Below are positions 1 through 11,890 of a stretch of 64,000 nucleotides of DNA, piece by piece (the stretch's first letter is position 1; each line of letters starts with the position of its first letter). Where the stretch lies: positions 744,001 to 808,000 of the forward strand of contig WAID01000004.1 of the NCBI GenBank assembly GCA_016584495.1, in the 5' to 3' direction. A model generated the notes under the pieces. It was not told the origin of the DNA. It made no database searches and saw only the letters and a program-made list of their open reading frames with translations. Position numbers and translations under genes: made by a program. Origin of the DNA: Celoporthe dispersa (taxonomy: Eukaryota > Ascomycota > Sordariomycetes > Diaporthales > Cryphonectriaceae).

Positions 1-2
1 GG

Positions 3-1459
3 CTGAGCTTGATCCAGACGATCCAGCACCTGCTGCCCGACATGGACATTGCACTCAACGCCATGGATGAGCCGAGGCTGGTGGTGCCTTGGGAGAAGAT
101 GAACGAGTTCATGAACAAGGCGGACGCGGCGAGGGGTATGGTCCCGGCCAAGGACGCCATCAACACCTTCGAGGTGTTGGCCCCGCCGGGTCAAGGCCGT
201 GATCGCGACGTGCCGCTGCCGGAAAAGAACTGGGAAGGGACAAGTGAGTAACCAGACCTCTCAGAGATGCCCTTTGGCCCTGCCTCTCTCTTCCACCTCC
301 TGTCTACCGTTTTTGATTTGAGGTTGCTGATGATGTATGTCTCTTGCCAGAGCCCTACTGGGGGGTGGTGCAGCGAGGATGCGCCCCCGAGAGCCCTACG
401 CGGAACGCAGAGAACATGACCGACTTCGACCACCCGCCGACCTTTACGCACTCCTTCGCCGAGCCGCACATGTACAAGGGCTTTGTCTCCAACTATACCC
501 TGTCGACCAGCATCTGCCACCAGCCCGACCTACAGGGCCTGAACGGCATGTTCATCGAACCGCTGACGGTGTCGGCCACCAGAACGCTCTTTCCCATGTT
601 CGGCGGGTCGAAGCTGTCCGTGAACAACGAGATCCTCCTGCCGGCGCCCATGTACTGGAACGAGGAGGAGAGGTTCACCGCGGGCGGCGACACGGGCGTG
701 GACTGGCCACTCAAGACGGACGGGGTGGTCTGGCGCGGGGTCGCGACGGGCGGCAAGAACCGGCCCAGCAACTGGAAGGCGTTCCAGCGGCACCGGTTTG
801 TGGCCATGAACAACGCGACCAAGATCGAGCGCGCCGAGGACTGGACGGAGAAGCCCGTCAACTTTGAGCTCCCCTCGCCGACGTACGGGCTGGCGGCGCA
901 GCGGCCCGTGTCGGCGGGCAGCCCCAAGACGAAGCTGGGCGCGTGGGTGGGCAGCTGGTCGGACGTGGCGTTCGTGGACCTCATGTGCGAGCAGGAGGAA
1001 GCGGGCGGGCAGTGCCACTACACGTCGCCGCACTTCAGTGTGCAGGAGGGCATCCGGCTGGCGGAGCAGTTCGACTGGAAATACCTCCCCGACATCGACG
1101 GCAACTCCTTCTCCGGGCGGTACCTGGGGTTTCTGCGGTCGACGAGCCTGCCGATCAAGGCGACGGTGTACCGCGAGTGGCACGACTCACGGCTGGTGGC
1201 CTGGAAGCACTTTGTGCCGATGGACAACCGGTACGGCGACTGGTTCGGCATCATGGAGTACTTCCTGGGCTACGGCGCCGAGAAGCCGGCGCACGACGCG
1301 GCGGCCGAGAAGATCGCGAGTGACGGCAAGGCGTGGGCGGAGAAGGTGCTGCGGCGCGAGGACATGCAGATCTACGTCCTGCGGCTGCTGCTCGAGTACG
1401 CGCGGGTGAGCGACGAGAGGAGGGAGAAGATGGGATGGGTGGGCGACCTGACCTCATAG
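3..1459 (+). CDS. GT90 / CAP10-domain glycosyltransferase, 3' part
   Basis: This is the last 449 codons of a protein whose start lies left of the window; the frame is open to the edge. Exons are 3-243 and 351-1459, joined by a 107-nt intron (GTGAGT...TTGCCAG) that splits a Lys codon and keeps frame. The C-terminal half matches the CAP10-like glycosyltransferase family 90 (fungal homologues of Cryptococcus Cap10 xylosyltransferase). Supporting stretches are the DIDGNSFSGRY segment, then FLRSTSLPIKATVYREW, and the KHFVPMDNRYGD segment, which is the usual nucleotide-sugar-binding part of GT90. Members are normally type II membrane proteins of the Golgi that add xylose or similar sugars to glycans; the anchor would be in the missing N-terminus. 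The acceptor cannot be inferred. Family call is firm, function is by family only. Confidence 0.88.
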
Positions 1460-3696
1460 ATGGTGTCTCCTGCCCACGCGTCCGCAATCCGTATCCGGAA
1501 CCAAGGGATGATAAACTGGACCTCTCGAGACACGATCGTCATCCCGTCCAGCCGCCTTCTGGCGAGACCCTCCTCCAGCCTCTGCCCGCAGCAAGGCAGG
1601 CGGGCCATATACATAATTGCACGAAGCGCTCACAACTGCTGAGTTCGAGAGCTGGTATTATCGAAAGGGGTACTACGGTGTTCAGGGCGCTGGGCACTGC
1701 TATTTTTTTCTTCTTTCTTCTCTTGGGAGATCTCCTTGGTCAATGGGGAGAAGGCGTTATTTTCCGATTGTGGTTACTCCTCCAAGAGCGGTCTCTTCTT
1801 CTTCTTCTCGGGCTTACTGGATGAACAAAAGCAGTGCGAGGCTTGGGAAGTGCGCGGGTGGAGGAGGAGGCAGTCGAATGAGCTGTCGTCTCCGTCACTC
1901 CCCGCGCAGGCTGAAGCCACACACACACACACAACATACAGACACATGCATGACAGCAGCATACGTGCACGGGTATTCTTGCATGGTATAGCTTTTGCAT
2001 CAGAGTGTTATTATTAGATGGGAAATAATGCATTATCAACATTACGTTCATTATGACTGATCGGCCATACTGTCTCGTTAATTGGTCTATCAATGTCACT
2101 TTCTATTTACACCTTCTTCGCTGAGCTGAGACATTCAGACCAAGATGCATCTGTGCATCCCCACCCTCCTCAAGACCCCCACGTGTCTCTTCTCTCAGAT
2201 TACTACGTACTGCTTTTGGAGTCTGGAGCCGAGCTCTGAGGCCCGACACCGGCTGGCGGCTGGCGGCGGCTCTGGGGGGCCGTAGAGAGGGGGTGCCTGC
2301 CTCTGCCGTAGGATCAGACCAGGGGGGGGGATGCCCAGGCTCCACTTGTACTATGATCTGTTCTTATCACGAGGTCCGCAGATGATAGTGGGAAAGTGTT
2401 AGGGAGGGATGGACAGAGTGAAGGAGAGAGCGAGGACATGCCCAGCTTCGTTACCCAGGCTCTTCATTCTCTCGTCATCGTCGTCGTCCTCCTCCTCCCC
2501 CTCCTCCTCCTTCCCCCTCTTCTTCCTCTTCCTCTTCTCTTACTACAGAGTACTTGATGTATCTCTGCCGTGTAACCTCCCCAACCTTGACTCGGAAATC
2601 GATGATCGGATCTCCTGAAATACCGCACGCACTGCAACCCTGTCCATGTCACTGTATGTATATATGTGTGTGTGTGTGTGTGTCTGTCCTCGTATCCCCT
2701 TGTCATGGTATGTGCTGGCTTGCTTGGCTTATGGAGAAGCCCAAAGCGATCCGTGTGGATCCCCCATGACCTAGACGCCCATGTTGGCGCCGTCGCCAGG
2801 ACCCTCTTTCGACCCCCTAAGCGCAGGTGATGGCTATTCCTGCTTTTAGGGGAACGGGAAAAACACCATGATCAAGAAATCTTCTCAAACTTTTGGCCGT
2901 CTCCAGCCCCCAGCCCACATGGGCCCTGCCCCCAAGGTAAAAGCGAAGTCCCCCCCCCTTCTTGTCGCTCTCCTCTCCCGTCTCTTGTCTCCGAGGGCAG
3001 TTTTGTTGGTGTAATTATGTGTTATTCTTACGGCATAGCGCTGAGGGGAGGCGGTGTCCTCCTGATACGTAGCTCCGAGGCCGAGAGGAAGGGCGGAACT
3101 ATTTAAAGGGCAGTGGATGGACTGGATGGGATGGATTTGGTGGGTGGTTTTGGTTGTTGTTTTTTTCTCTTCCTCTTTCTTTTATCATCGTGAGTCTTTC
3201 TCTCCGCTTCCTTTTACCTTGAATCGTTCTGAAGTTAACTCGGACCAAAAAAAAGAAGACCAAAAAGGTTTATAGACTTTACACCAGGGAGAGACTTTCA
3301 CAAGCCAAAAAATTGCCCACGGCCTTCTTGCCTGCCGCCGTTCCTGGACTAACGTCGTCATACCTGCTTGCTTTTAACGGGTTTCGAAAAAAAGGGAACG
3401 AACGGACCAGCCGAAAGAGAGAAGGAGCGTCCCCGTCTTCTTCACCGTCACCGCCTGCGAGACTGAGCCTGTGGGATTGGATTTCTTTCTAGGGGTCTTT
3501 TGGGGGTAGTCTTCTTGGAGGAATCTCTCTTTACTTTCTACCTTGAATTTCCTCTTCTCTTTTCCCTTTTCTCTTCTCTTCTTTCCAGAAAAAGGAACAG
3601 CAACGATCCCGAGTCGGCCAAGCATATTCCGCCCAAGGGAGAACAAAGAAGCGAGAAAGAAAGAGAAAAAACCGAGCCAGCACCGAGACCACCACA
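1460..3696. other. Intergenic spacer, GT90 to arginase
   Basis: I see no convincing gene. The stretch holds low-complexity patches: a CA run near 1920-1933, T/C-rich tracts near 1690-1810 and 2470-2550, and a TG run near 2665-2682. The right third carries the arginase promoter and a long pyrimidine-rich leader. Short open frames here are compositionally biased and lack family signatures. Confidence 0.6.
3098..3590 (+). promoter_or_regulatory. Arginase core promoter and long 5' leader
   Basis: A TATA-like TATTTAAA sits at 3100-3107, followed at 3155-3185 by a T/C-rich tract of the kind that marks transcription starts in filamentous fungi. The ATG is about 600 nt downstream. A GTGAGT at 3190 and a polypyrimidine-CCAG ending at 3588 could bound a 5' leader intron of about 400 nt. 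That intron is inferred from splice consensus only; cDNA would settle it. Confidence 0.4.
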
Positions 3697-5017
3697 ATGG
3701 CGCCATCTACCCTCCAAGACAGGACCGTCTCCTCTTCCGTCCCCGCCGGTGATGCCAACGACACCAACGGCAACAAGAAGCGCAAGGCGAGCATGTCGCA
3801 GCAGGCCTATGGTCACTACAACAAGGGCATGAACACGAGCATGATCCAGTCCAAGTTCCTCTCCAACCCAGAGGACCTGGGTGTCGTCGCCGTGGGCTTC
3901 TCGGGTGGCCAGGTATGTTTGTGTCTTTCCCTCCTGCCCGGCCTGCCTTCTCGTCCTTCTTCCCACTTTCCTGAAACCCGAGGGATCTGACCTCCTCTCT
4001 CCCTCTCTCCGCTCGCAGTGCAAACCCGGTGTCGATGCTGCCCCCTCCGCCCTCATCGAGTCCGGCCTCCTCACCCAGCTCCGTGACGAGCTCGGCTACC
4101 GCCTCCACGGCGATGACACCGTCCATCTCTACACCGACCTCGTCCCTGCTGCCGGCCAAGACCCTCCCTACCGAGGCATGAAGAACCCCCGCGCCGTCTC
4201 CGCTGTGACGCGCCGCATCGCCGACCAGGTCTACAGCCACGCCAGCCAGGGCCGCCTCGTCCTCACCCTGGGTGGCGACCACTCCATCGCCATCGGCACC
4301 GTCGGCGGCACCGCGCGCGCCATCCGCGAGAGGCTGGGCCGCGAGGTCGCCGTCATCTGGGTCGACGCGCACGCCGACATCAACACACCCGAGACGAGCG
4401 GGTCGGGCAACGTCCACGGCATGCCTGTCGCGTTCCTCACGGGCCTGGCGCGCGAGGACAAGGAGGAGTACTTTGGTTGGCTGCAGGAGGAGAATAGGCT
4501 GTCGCTGCGGAAGCTGGTGTACATTGGCCTGCGGGACGTGGACGCGGGCGAGAAGAGGATCCTGAGGGAGAATGGGATCCGTGCTTTTAGCATGTTTGAT
4601 ATCGACCGGTATGTTGCTCCTCCTCCCCTGACTCCAGACAGACAGACACACACACAGAGAGAGAGAGAGAGAGAGGATATAGAGATGCTGACATACAAAA
4701 GCCACGGCATCGGCCGCGTCATGGAGATGGCCCTCGCACACATCGGCAACGACACGCCCATCCACCTCTCCTTTGACGTCGACGCCCTCGATCCCATGTG
4801 GGCCCCTTCCACCGGTACCCCCGTCCGCGGCGGCCTGACCCTCCGCGAGGGCGACTATATCGCCGAGTGCGTCCACGAGACCGGCAATCTGATCGCCATG
4901 GACCTGGTCGAGGTCAACCCCAAGCTTGTCGCCGGCGAGAACGACGTCGGCGCACATGAGACTGTCAGGGCTGGCTGCAGCTTGGTCAGGTGTGCGCTGG
5001 GCGAGAGTCTGCTGTAG
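3697..5017 (+). CDS. CAR1: Arginase (EC 3.5.3.1)
   Basis: Hydrolyses L-arginine to ornithine and urea, the first step of arginine catabolism. Exons 3697-3912, 4019-4608 and 4702-5017 give 373 residues. The ureohydrolase manganese motifs are all present: GGDHSI, DAHADIN and SFDVDALDP, with the terminal AMDLVEVNP segment. Introns are 106 and 93 nt. The second intron, 4609-4701, is 31 codons long with no stop in frame and contains CA and GA repeats, so an unspliced mRNA would still be translatable. The start is the ATG in the context CACAATGGCG. The N-terminal ~50 residues are longer than in bacterial arginases and rich in Asn, Lys and Ser. The symbol is the yeast orthologue's name; filamentous fungi use aga names. 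Identification is secure. Confidence 0.96.
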
Positions 5018-5532
5018 GCTGGGTCAAGAGGGCAGACCAAGCCTGGTCATAAAGCTGAGGTGGCAAAGGGGGGAAGGCAAGAGTGGTTCAAGTTACCACA
5101 GATAACATGAGATGCAGTGGGCTAAGTAGAAGCACACATGGTTTACTTGCCAGAAAAAAAATACCCATTATTGCTCTCTTCAGTCCCCTCCTAAACTTGC
5201 TTTACTAAGAAAGAGCTATAACCGTCAAAAATGACCGCTTCCATAAAATAAGCCAACTGTGTAGCCAAGGCTTGACGGTCTTCTTGACCTTCTTGACGAC
5301 CTTGACGGCTTTTTTGACGACCTTTCCATCCGTAATATCCCCCCCCCCCGTCTAAGAAAACAATCAAAGCCTGTCATGATAAGCTTATCTTCAACACCAA
5401 AGCAGGCTTTGAAAGAGCACCCTTTACTACAGGGCTCGGGACAGTACATAGTCCATGACCCACAATTACAAAGATGTCAGTCATGGGCACTTCTCGAACA
5501 ATGAGCACAAGCCGTTCAAGGGGATGCCCACG
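5018..5532. other. Intergenic spacer with TTGAC direct repeats
   Basis: Convergent 3' ends of arginase and the HET gene. At 5271-5325 the motif TTGAC recurs five times at about 10-nt spacing, usually followed by G. A run of ten C lies at 5340-5349. No gene signature was found. Confidence 0.5.
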
Positions 5533-7162
5533 TCATTTGCCAAAAACACACCAGTCTCCATCCCTTGCCGTTTGATGTAAGAGGATGGCCAGCTCTGTGT
5601 CTTCATCCACGATCGCGTGATAGTCCGGATACTGATATATCTTCAAACACGGTTCCCAGCTTCCAGAAAGAGACCAGTGTCCGTCAACTTCTTCAAGAAG
5701 ATATCCGGAAAAGCTTATGCCTGTGACGACCCTTGTTGGGACTGATCTTGGGGTTTGAGAGATTGGTAGTGCTTGTTTGCGTCGTTCTAACACTCTGATG
5801 AACTCTGGGCTGAACCAGCTCCCTGGGGCGTTGTTCTCATAGCTCGGGTCGAACAATTCGAGCACCTCACCGAGGACTTCCATATGGTGCAGGCTGTGGA
5901 ATCCAATACTCCTGCCATATACCCTGTCGGTTGTCTTCACCACTTCGACGGCGACCTCGAACTTATCTTTCTTATAGTCTGGGATGAGAGGTGGATGTCC
6001 CTTCCAGTCAACCATCGCTAGGATTCCGAAGCATTTGTCTCTCGTGTCCAGGCATTGTAACTTGCAATCTCGAACGTCACGTAGCAGTGCGGGCAGTGGA
6101 CGCCTGTCGTTTCCACAGGACGCAGCGGCAGCAGTGAGGCGCCCTCTAGTCCTTTGGCGCAGAATTCTAGTCGCGAGGCTGCTCTGGTACCGAAATCCAC
6201 GCTCAAATCCACGCCACAAAACAACGGCATGTGTTGATTTTTCCTCGAGGAAGCGTTCATGCAGATCGGCTACTATGTCCAACGCGTGAGCAGAGACCTG
6301 ATCGTCCCCGCAGCAGAAGATGACATTTCTGCCGAGAAAAAGCTCCTGTACCACCCATAGTCGCTGGAAATAAGGCCGGTCCATAAATGCATCGAATAGC
6401 CGCCAAAAGCTCTGCACTTTTTGATCTCTTGTTGCGGAGCGTCCGCTAGGTGATAGATACTTCTCTTTCCAACCCTGGCTCATAAACTGCTTGGATGAAC
6501 GAAACGTATGCCTCCAGAATAGTCCGCGTCGATGCTCTTTGAGATTCGAGGCCTCTAGCTCTACATACCACTCTTCCATGAACAACAGCAATGTTCGTTC
6601 CAGAGTCCTGAAATAGTGATTTTGAGAAGAGTAGCGTCCCCTGTCGTTGGCGATCTGATGTAAGACAGTTAATTCATTGCGGATATATTGTCGCTGGCGA
6701 ACTGAAAGACTTTGTGGCTCCCATCAGCCTCTTCCCCGACACATGCGAGAACATTTTGGGCTTTCGAGTAGGTCTGGCCCATGGAGGATACTTGATGCCC
6801 CTTCTCGCTCGGATCATTCTGGTTTATGCATATGGAATCGATCCAGTACCAGGCGTCTTGGCCGTAAGCCCACGCCTGCCTCAGCGCCGTGTTGCAGTTC
6901 TGAGTGACTTTCAGCGTGTGCCCATCGACCAATATATGTGTCATTTGGTCCAGGCCCCCCACGCATATGAAATGGCGTTGTATCCACACTCTTCAGCATC
7001 CTTGCGTGCAGAGTATTTCAGTCGGCACTGGAGTGAGGGCGTCTGACCTTCCGAGGCCGAGTTTCGAGTGATCTTGAGAAGCCGAATATAGTCTTTTGGG
7101 TCGACTAGAGGTTCATGTTTGAAGCAGGGGACTTCAGCGGGAACACTGTGGGTGCGATCCAT
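5533..7162 (-). pseudogene. HET-domain (heterokaryon incompatibility-type) protein, two frame breaks
   Basis: Reads from ATG 7162 to the stop at 5533. Family signatures occur in the expected order but in three frames. Frame one has the usual FKHEPL start and the YNAISYAWG motif. Frame two has IDSICINQNDPSEKGHQV and the following segment. Frame three has PYFQRLWVVQEL and the C-terminal region. Break 1 lies in the six-G run at 6955-6960, and one more G would join YAWG to the next block. Break 2 lies at about 6669-6715, where one missing base would join the second block to an open frame with no intervening stop. With both corrected the length is 543 residues. HET proteins trigger non-self recognition cell death after hyphal fusion. 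No intron fits: the overlaps are too short. HET genes often decay, so either true pseudogenisation or sequence error is possible. Confidence 0.85.
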
Positions 7163-8498
7163 GTTGGATTTGATTTTTGATTTTTTTTTTAAAAAAAAAA
7201 GCTGATGATTTACTTAGGTGTAGGAAAACTTAGGCGTATACATTATGAGTTTGAGCAAAGAGGGGGATGACGAGGAGGAGTAATTACGGGGTATGAAGAG
7301 TAGAGGGTGTGGTAAGTGATTAAATCGGCTGGTATGCTGGCACTGCCCGCTTGACAAGTCACACTGCGGGGGCGTCCGCTCTAGCCTGACAGGGCAATGG
7401 GTGCACCGGGAACTCATCAGATTGGTTGGTCATCGTTCTCAGCAGCGCTTTTTACACTTGTGCCATACTGAAGCCTCTTGAACTCTAACGAGCCACTGGC
7501 GTATCAATGCTGATCTCTGCGCATCAATCAGGGTCGTTTCAGTAAATCTAAGATGAAAGATTGAACACAAGCCGGAGAAGCTCTCAAGTGCTGACTCTAA
7601 AGCTGTGCTGGTATTTGAAGAGGTGGTCGAGAAAAATGACGACCGCCAGATCTCTCAGAACTGGCTGCACGTAAGTATATTTTCCCACAGAGAGCGCCAG
7701 GCATGTAGTGCCACTACGCTCGTTCTCCAAGCAAGTCGCCTAGAAAGCTTGCAGTCACAGAAAGTACACACATTTCGAGGCCGGTAGCCTGTCCGATGTG
7801 AACCAGAACATTGGCCTCCAGCGAAGCACAAGTGTCAGGACGTGGGCATGAAGACGGTAAGCTACTGCAGAGGATGAGCAGCGCTTGAGGCTGGAGCAGG
7901 CCTCCTGGTCGAGGTTTTCAAGGGCCCACGGAAAATCCAACCAAGGACGAGCCGCGAGTTAGACCCTCTACAGACGTTGTGAGACGCACGGCACTGGGCC
8001 TGCCGTCGTCGCAGCTTGCTACGTTCCCAAGGAAACATCCGAATGAAAGAAGAGAAGACAAAAAAGCCTTTAGGAAACAAATGTCATATTATAATTTTTG
8101 TTCGATGGGTCGTTTTCATGTATAAGTTGTGTCAACGTGAGCAACCAGACCAGAATAAGTGGCAGTCTGCTTAGAGTAAAAGAAGAACTGAGCTCAAGCT
8201 CGACGGCAACCTGCATAACTGGGTATACTCGTGGCATGTCTATTTCACAGTTGTGTCTATTATGACCCTTTGGCCTGGACGTTGGCCTCTTATCTCGCCT
8301 ATTGGGCTGTATTGAGCACTACAGCCTAATCGTCAATAGAAAAGCCGAAATTGTACGTCGTGACCGATCCGTCGACTGATCCTCGCACGCCTGATATTAG
8401 ATCATCAATAAGCACCTCTTACTGGTTCTTATGCGTGACATGTATTCCCTGTCACTGTAGATGATAGTTCGATTTCAGGTAAGGTGTACCGCACCACC
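7163..8498. other. Intergenic spacer
   Basis: No supported gene. A T-run followed directly by an A-run (7183-7200) forms a perfect palindrome just upstream of the HET start. The remainder is of mixed composition with only short, biased open frames. A cryptic small multi-exon gene cannot be excluded. Confidence 0.5.
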
Positions 8499-9239
8499 TC
8501 ACTTTGCAACAGGACCAGGCGCCCACATCAGCCAGCCCAGGAGGCTACTCCGTCCTCGCTCATGGACCTCATCATGCCACGCCGTGCCACCCGAAGCGCG
8601 CTGGGTATCCTCCACGACCAGTGTTGCCTGTTGACCCTGTGCCTCATCTCCGACCCTTAGTGTGGGCTGCTGGGCCACGGCATCCTCCTGGCCTCCGCTC
8701 GGGCGACCTCGCCACACATCGCCAAAGACGTATGCCAGGGTCAGTGCCGCCACAACCACCCCCGGCCAGATCATGGCAGAGTTGCGAACCGACTCGTAGC
8801 TCTCCTCCATGTCCTTAACAGCCCGCCTCAGCAGCGCGATCTCCCTCCCTGCAGCCTCAAGCTGGGCGGCCATCGCCCTGATCTTCTTCGCCTGTCTATA
8901 AGGGTCCGCGTGGTCCAGCGACTCCTGAAAGTCGGAAGCAGCCTCGGCGGCCTCGCGCTCGGCCTCCTGGGCCTCACGTGCTGCCTCGCTGGACGCGCCC
9001 GGGGTGGGGGCGAAAGGGTCGACCTCGCTGGAGCGGATGAGGTGGAGATGGGATGAGTACTCGGTTCGGGGGATGCCGCGCTCTCGAGACAGGTACTGGG
9101 ACTCGCGGGAGCCGGCCAGGCCGCCCAGGTTGAAGAGGATGTTGCGGGAGGGCGGCGTGGTGTGGAAATGGCGTGGTGAGGGGCGGGGCACGCGTATCAG
9201 CCCACGCGAGCGGAGGGGAACGTTGGGTAGGCGGGTCAT
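8499..9239 (-). CDS. Predicted mitochondrial coiled-coil membrane protein
   Basis: A single-exon frame of 246 residues. I chose the ATG at 9239 (CCAACATGACC) over an upstream ATG because what follows is a typical mitochondrial presequence. Residues 1-35 are Arg-rich and without acidic residues, ending RHFHTTPPSRN. Residues ~85-160 are a predicted coiled coil rich in Ala, Glu and Arg (SEAAREAQEAEREAAEAAS, then heptads through KDMEESYESV). A single membrane segment follows (MIWPGVVVAALTLAYVFGDV), then a hydrophilic ~75-residue tail. This layout (presequence, coiled coil, one membrane helix) is found in several inner-membrane organisation proteins, but I do not recognise the family. Function unknown. 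Confidence 0.75.
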   Translation of the reverse strand: MTRLPNVPLRSRGLIRVPRPSPRHFHTTPPSRNILFNLGGLAGSRESQYLSRERGIPRTEYSSHLHLIRSSEVDPFAPTPGASSEAAREAQEAEREAAEAASDFQESLDHADPYRQAKKIRAMAAQLEAAGREIALLRRAVKDMEESYESVRNSAMIWPGVVVAALTLAYVFGDVWRGRPSGGQEDAVAQQPTLRVGDEAQGQQATLVVEDTQRASGGTAWHDEVHERGRSSLLGWLMWAPGPVAK

Positions 9240-11890
9240 GTTGGTGATGAAGGGAAGGAAAGGAATCCTTATTATCGGAAAGACGAGGTCTATGAAGACA
9301 TCAGGAATTGTTGTTGTTGTTGTTGTTATTGCTGAGCAGGAGGTCGATTGGTGTTGATGTCGAAAGGTTGAGGTTGAGGTGGTGGTGGTCAGGACTCTTG
9401 TGGCATGCATGCATGGCGGGGTTCCTTATGAGGTTTGGGGAAGCGACCCCGCGTTGCTGCATTCTGAATACAGCAGGTGCTGATGACCAGAGAATCAAAT
9501 TGCCCAAGTAACCTCCCAGGGAGATTTTCCTTTTATGGACGTGTCCTGACTCTGCAACTTTTGTTCACCTCACCATGACAAGAGATCACTGTCTCAAGGC
9601 TGAGAGCTGAGTATTTCTGTGCTTCACTGAGTGTGCTCCCTGTGCTCTGAACCCAACAGCCCTGTAGACCCGTACTGTCAGTAAGTACTCAAATACTTTG
9701 CATTGCATTCCCGAGCTGGATAAGGGCCTCAGCAGGCAATTTGAGGACCAAAAGTCATGGTAGATGGACATTGGTGGAGTGAGGCTTGCAACCTCATATC
9801 ATGAGGCGAATCATGACTACAAGTAACGGGAGTTGTTCAGCAATACTTAGCCCAGATACTAGCTCCATGTCTGTGCAGTTGGCTTTATGGCACAGAATTG
9901 ATGGTGCTGTGGTATCTAGGCACTGAGGCTGCTACTGAGCCTCTTGTCCTGGACAGTAATTGTGCTGCAGTAGCATGTTGATAAGTAATTACCAACAGTA
10001 CACTATGTTGGCCTTGTCTTGCACAATCATCGTGACTTGGACTTGCTGGGACTGTGATTCTACTTGTGGTTAGTTGCTGTCACTTAACTTGACTATTTTA
10101 CCACCAGGGCTTCCAGACATTTCGGACCTACACGCATTGAGTACATCAGTGCTGTACCAAACACATTGCCGGCTCACTAACTGGGTGACAGAAGAGGAAG
10201 ATCAGAAAGAAAAGAAAAAAGGAGGAATAGACATGGATTGACATCTTCAGAATCAGCAAAGGTTCAAGAGACATAATTAGATTATCATCCAAGTCTAGCA
10301 TTGATATGCTACCACACATAAGCCCTGGATGACATACAGCTCGGTTCTTTGTATTCAAATATAAGACGAGCAGGGCGAGCGTTGGTGAGCACAAACGTTT
10401 GTGCATAAAGTAACAAAAGAGCAGTGCTGTTATATACAAAACCGAGCACTGGAGTCTGTGGGTCCAGGTGAGCCAGCCAGAACGGCCCAGCTCCTGAATG
10501 TGATGTCCCAGCTCACGACAGAATATGATATAGATGCGCGTAGGAAAAGAGAACGGTATCTTGTTACTATTCCAGCGCAGAACTACAAAGACAAATTGAA
10601 GAGATGCCCTTGGCTCCCGTGACACAAGCTCAATGCACCCTCACACAGGCTGTCAGGTCCCCTGTGGTTCCGTTTTCGAATGTCTAATCTGTTTTATGTC
10701 CGTAGTCTCTCAGATGTGTCAAGCACGTGTCAAACATGGTTTAAACCATAACAGCAATGCCTGATTCAATGACAATCAAGTTGCAGAAAATTAATTAATT
10801 GTCCACAAACCGGCGGGCAGTAGTACTAGCTTTTCATATGGAACGCAACCAACGCTCGAGTCCACCCTCAGCTTTCAGACCCGCTGTGCTGGCTTGTAGA
10901 TCCGCAGCGATCAGCGGTCAGCAGAGCGTGCCTTACTCGAATTATTCCTTCTGTCCACCGAAGGAAGGGCCCACCTATTGGTTCTCTCGAGTCAAGTGGG
11001 TGGTGTCAAGAAGGCTGCCCCTACATTTCACGGGCGGAGCCCTACTGGCAGCTGTGACGAAGAGATTTCACCATCGTCCTCGTGAGGTTCGGTACGGTGG
11101 ACGCGCAAGACAATCTCGCTTGTCCTGCTTTTTTTTTGCCACGGAGCTGGCGAGGATGCGCAGCATGATTTGAGACCTCCACGCGTGGGGATGAGATATA
11201 TCATATTACATACTACATACATGGTACATACTACGTAGGAACAAGGGAGGTGGGACCTCGACGTGGACAGACCAGCCAGGGAGCTATTTACCAAAGAATT
11301 AGGTGTAGGTCATTAGAATGCGCCGTGGCAGCTGTGGGAGGGGAACCTGAGAAGCACACGCGACTCCTGCTAACGGAATTGAGATTGGCACGAAATGTGA
11401 CGCACGGGATGGGACGAGGGCGATTTTAAGGTTACTGCCGTGTATTCGCCGTGACCTGGCTGTAAAGGATGTTCCTGATAAGGAGGAACGTGACCTCAGA
11501 TGTGTGTGAGTCTTCTCCCCCTTCTCTTCCCTCCAGACCAGGTTCTGGATAAGCCAGGGGGCTTTCGTAAGATAACCGGCCGACGGTGGAGCGCTGGTTT
11601 CCACCCGAGCCTAAGATTTTGTCAGAGGCGTGAGGCGGTGACAGGACGATCCAGTGCTGAGAGGTGCTCTCCACGTCACATCAAGAGCTCAGGGGGATTC
11701 ACTCAAATCATGCACGAACGCCCGGTAGAATCAGGTAGTACGGGAAATGCGTAAGTAAATGCCAATCTCTACCGCTTTGGCTCTGCAGGTCGCTATGTAG
11801 AAAACAAACATGCCTCCATCCTACCCTGCTCTCAGTAGCAAGCCCATTTCCCTTTTTCTTTGCAGATTCACCGTAGTAATATGATATGAG
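9240..11890. other. Long intergenic region, no gene recognised
   Basis: About 2.6 kb without a supportable gene. It begins with a (TTG)n-type run at 9308-9330 in the 5' leader of the mitochondrial-type gene. Between about 9550 and 10100 the sequence is diffuse, with repeated CTGAG, CAGTA and CTTG words, and looks like eroded repetitive DNA, but no terminal repeats or transposase motif can be seen. A minus-strand open frame at 10146-10625 has random-looking composition. Confidence 0.45.

Noticed and set aside
3707..4957. 416-codon open frame opposite arginase
   Set aside because: Antisense shadow; it runs straight through the arginase introns, which a real gene would not need to respect, and has no family motif.
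10146..10625. 159-codon minus-strand frame with hydrophobic stretches
   Set aside because: Lies in AT-rich spacer with T-rich codons producing false membrane segments; no family resemblance.
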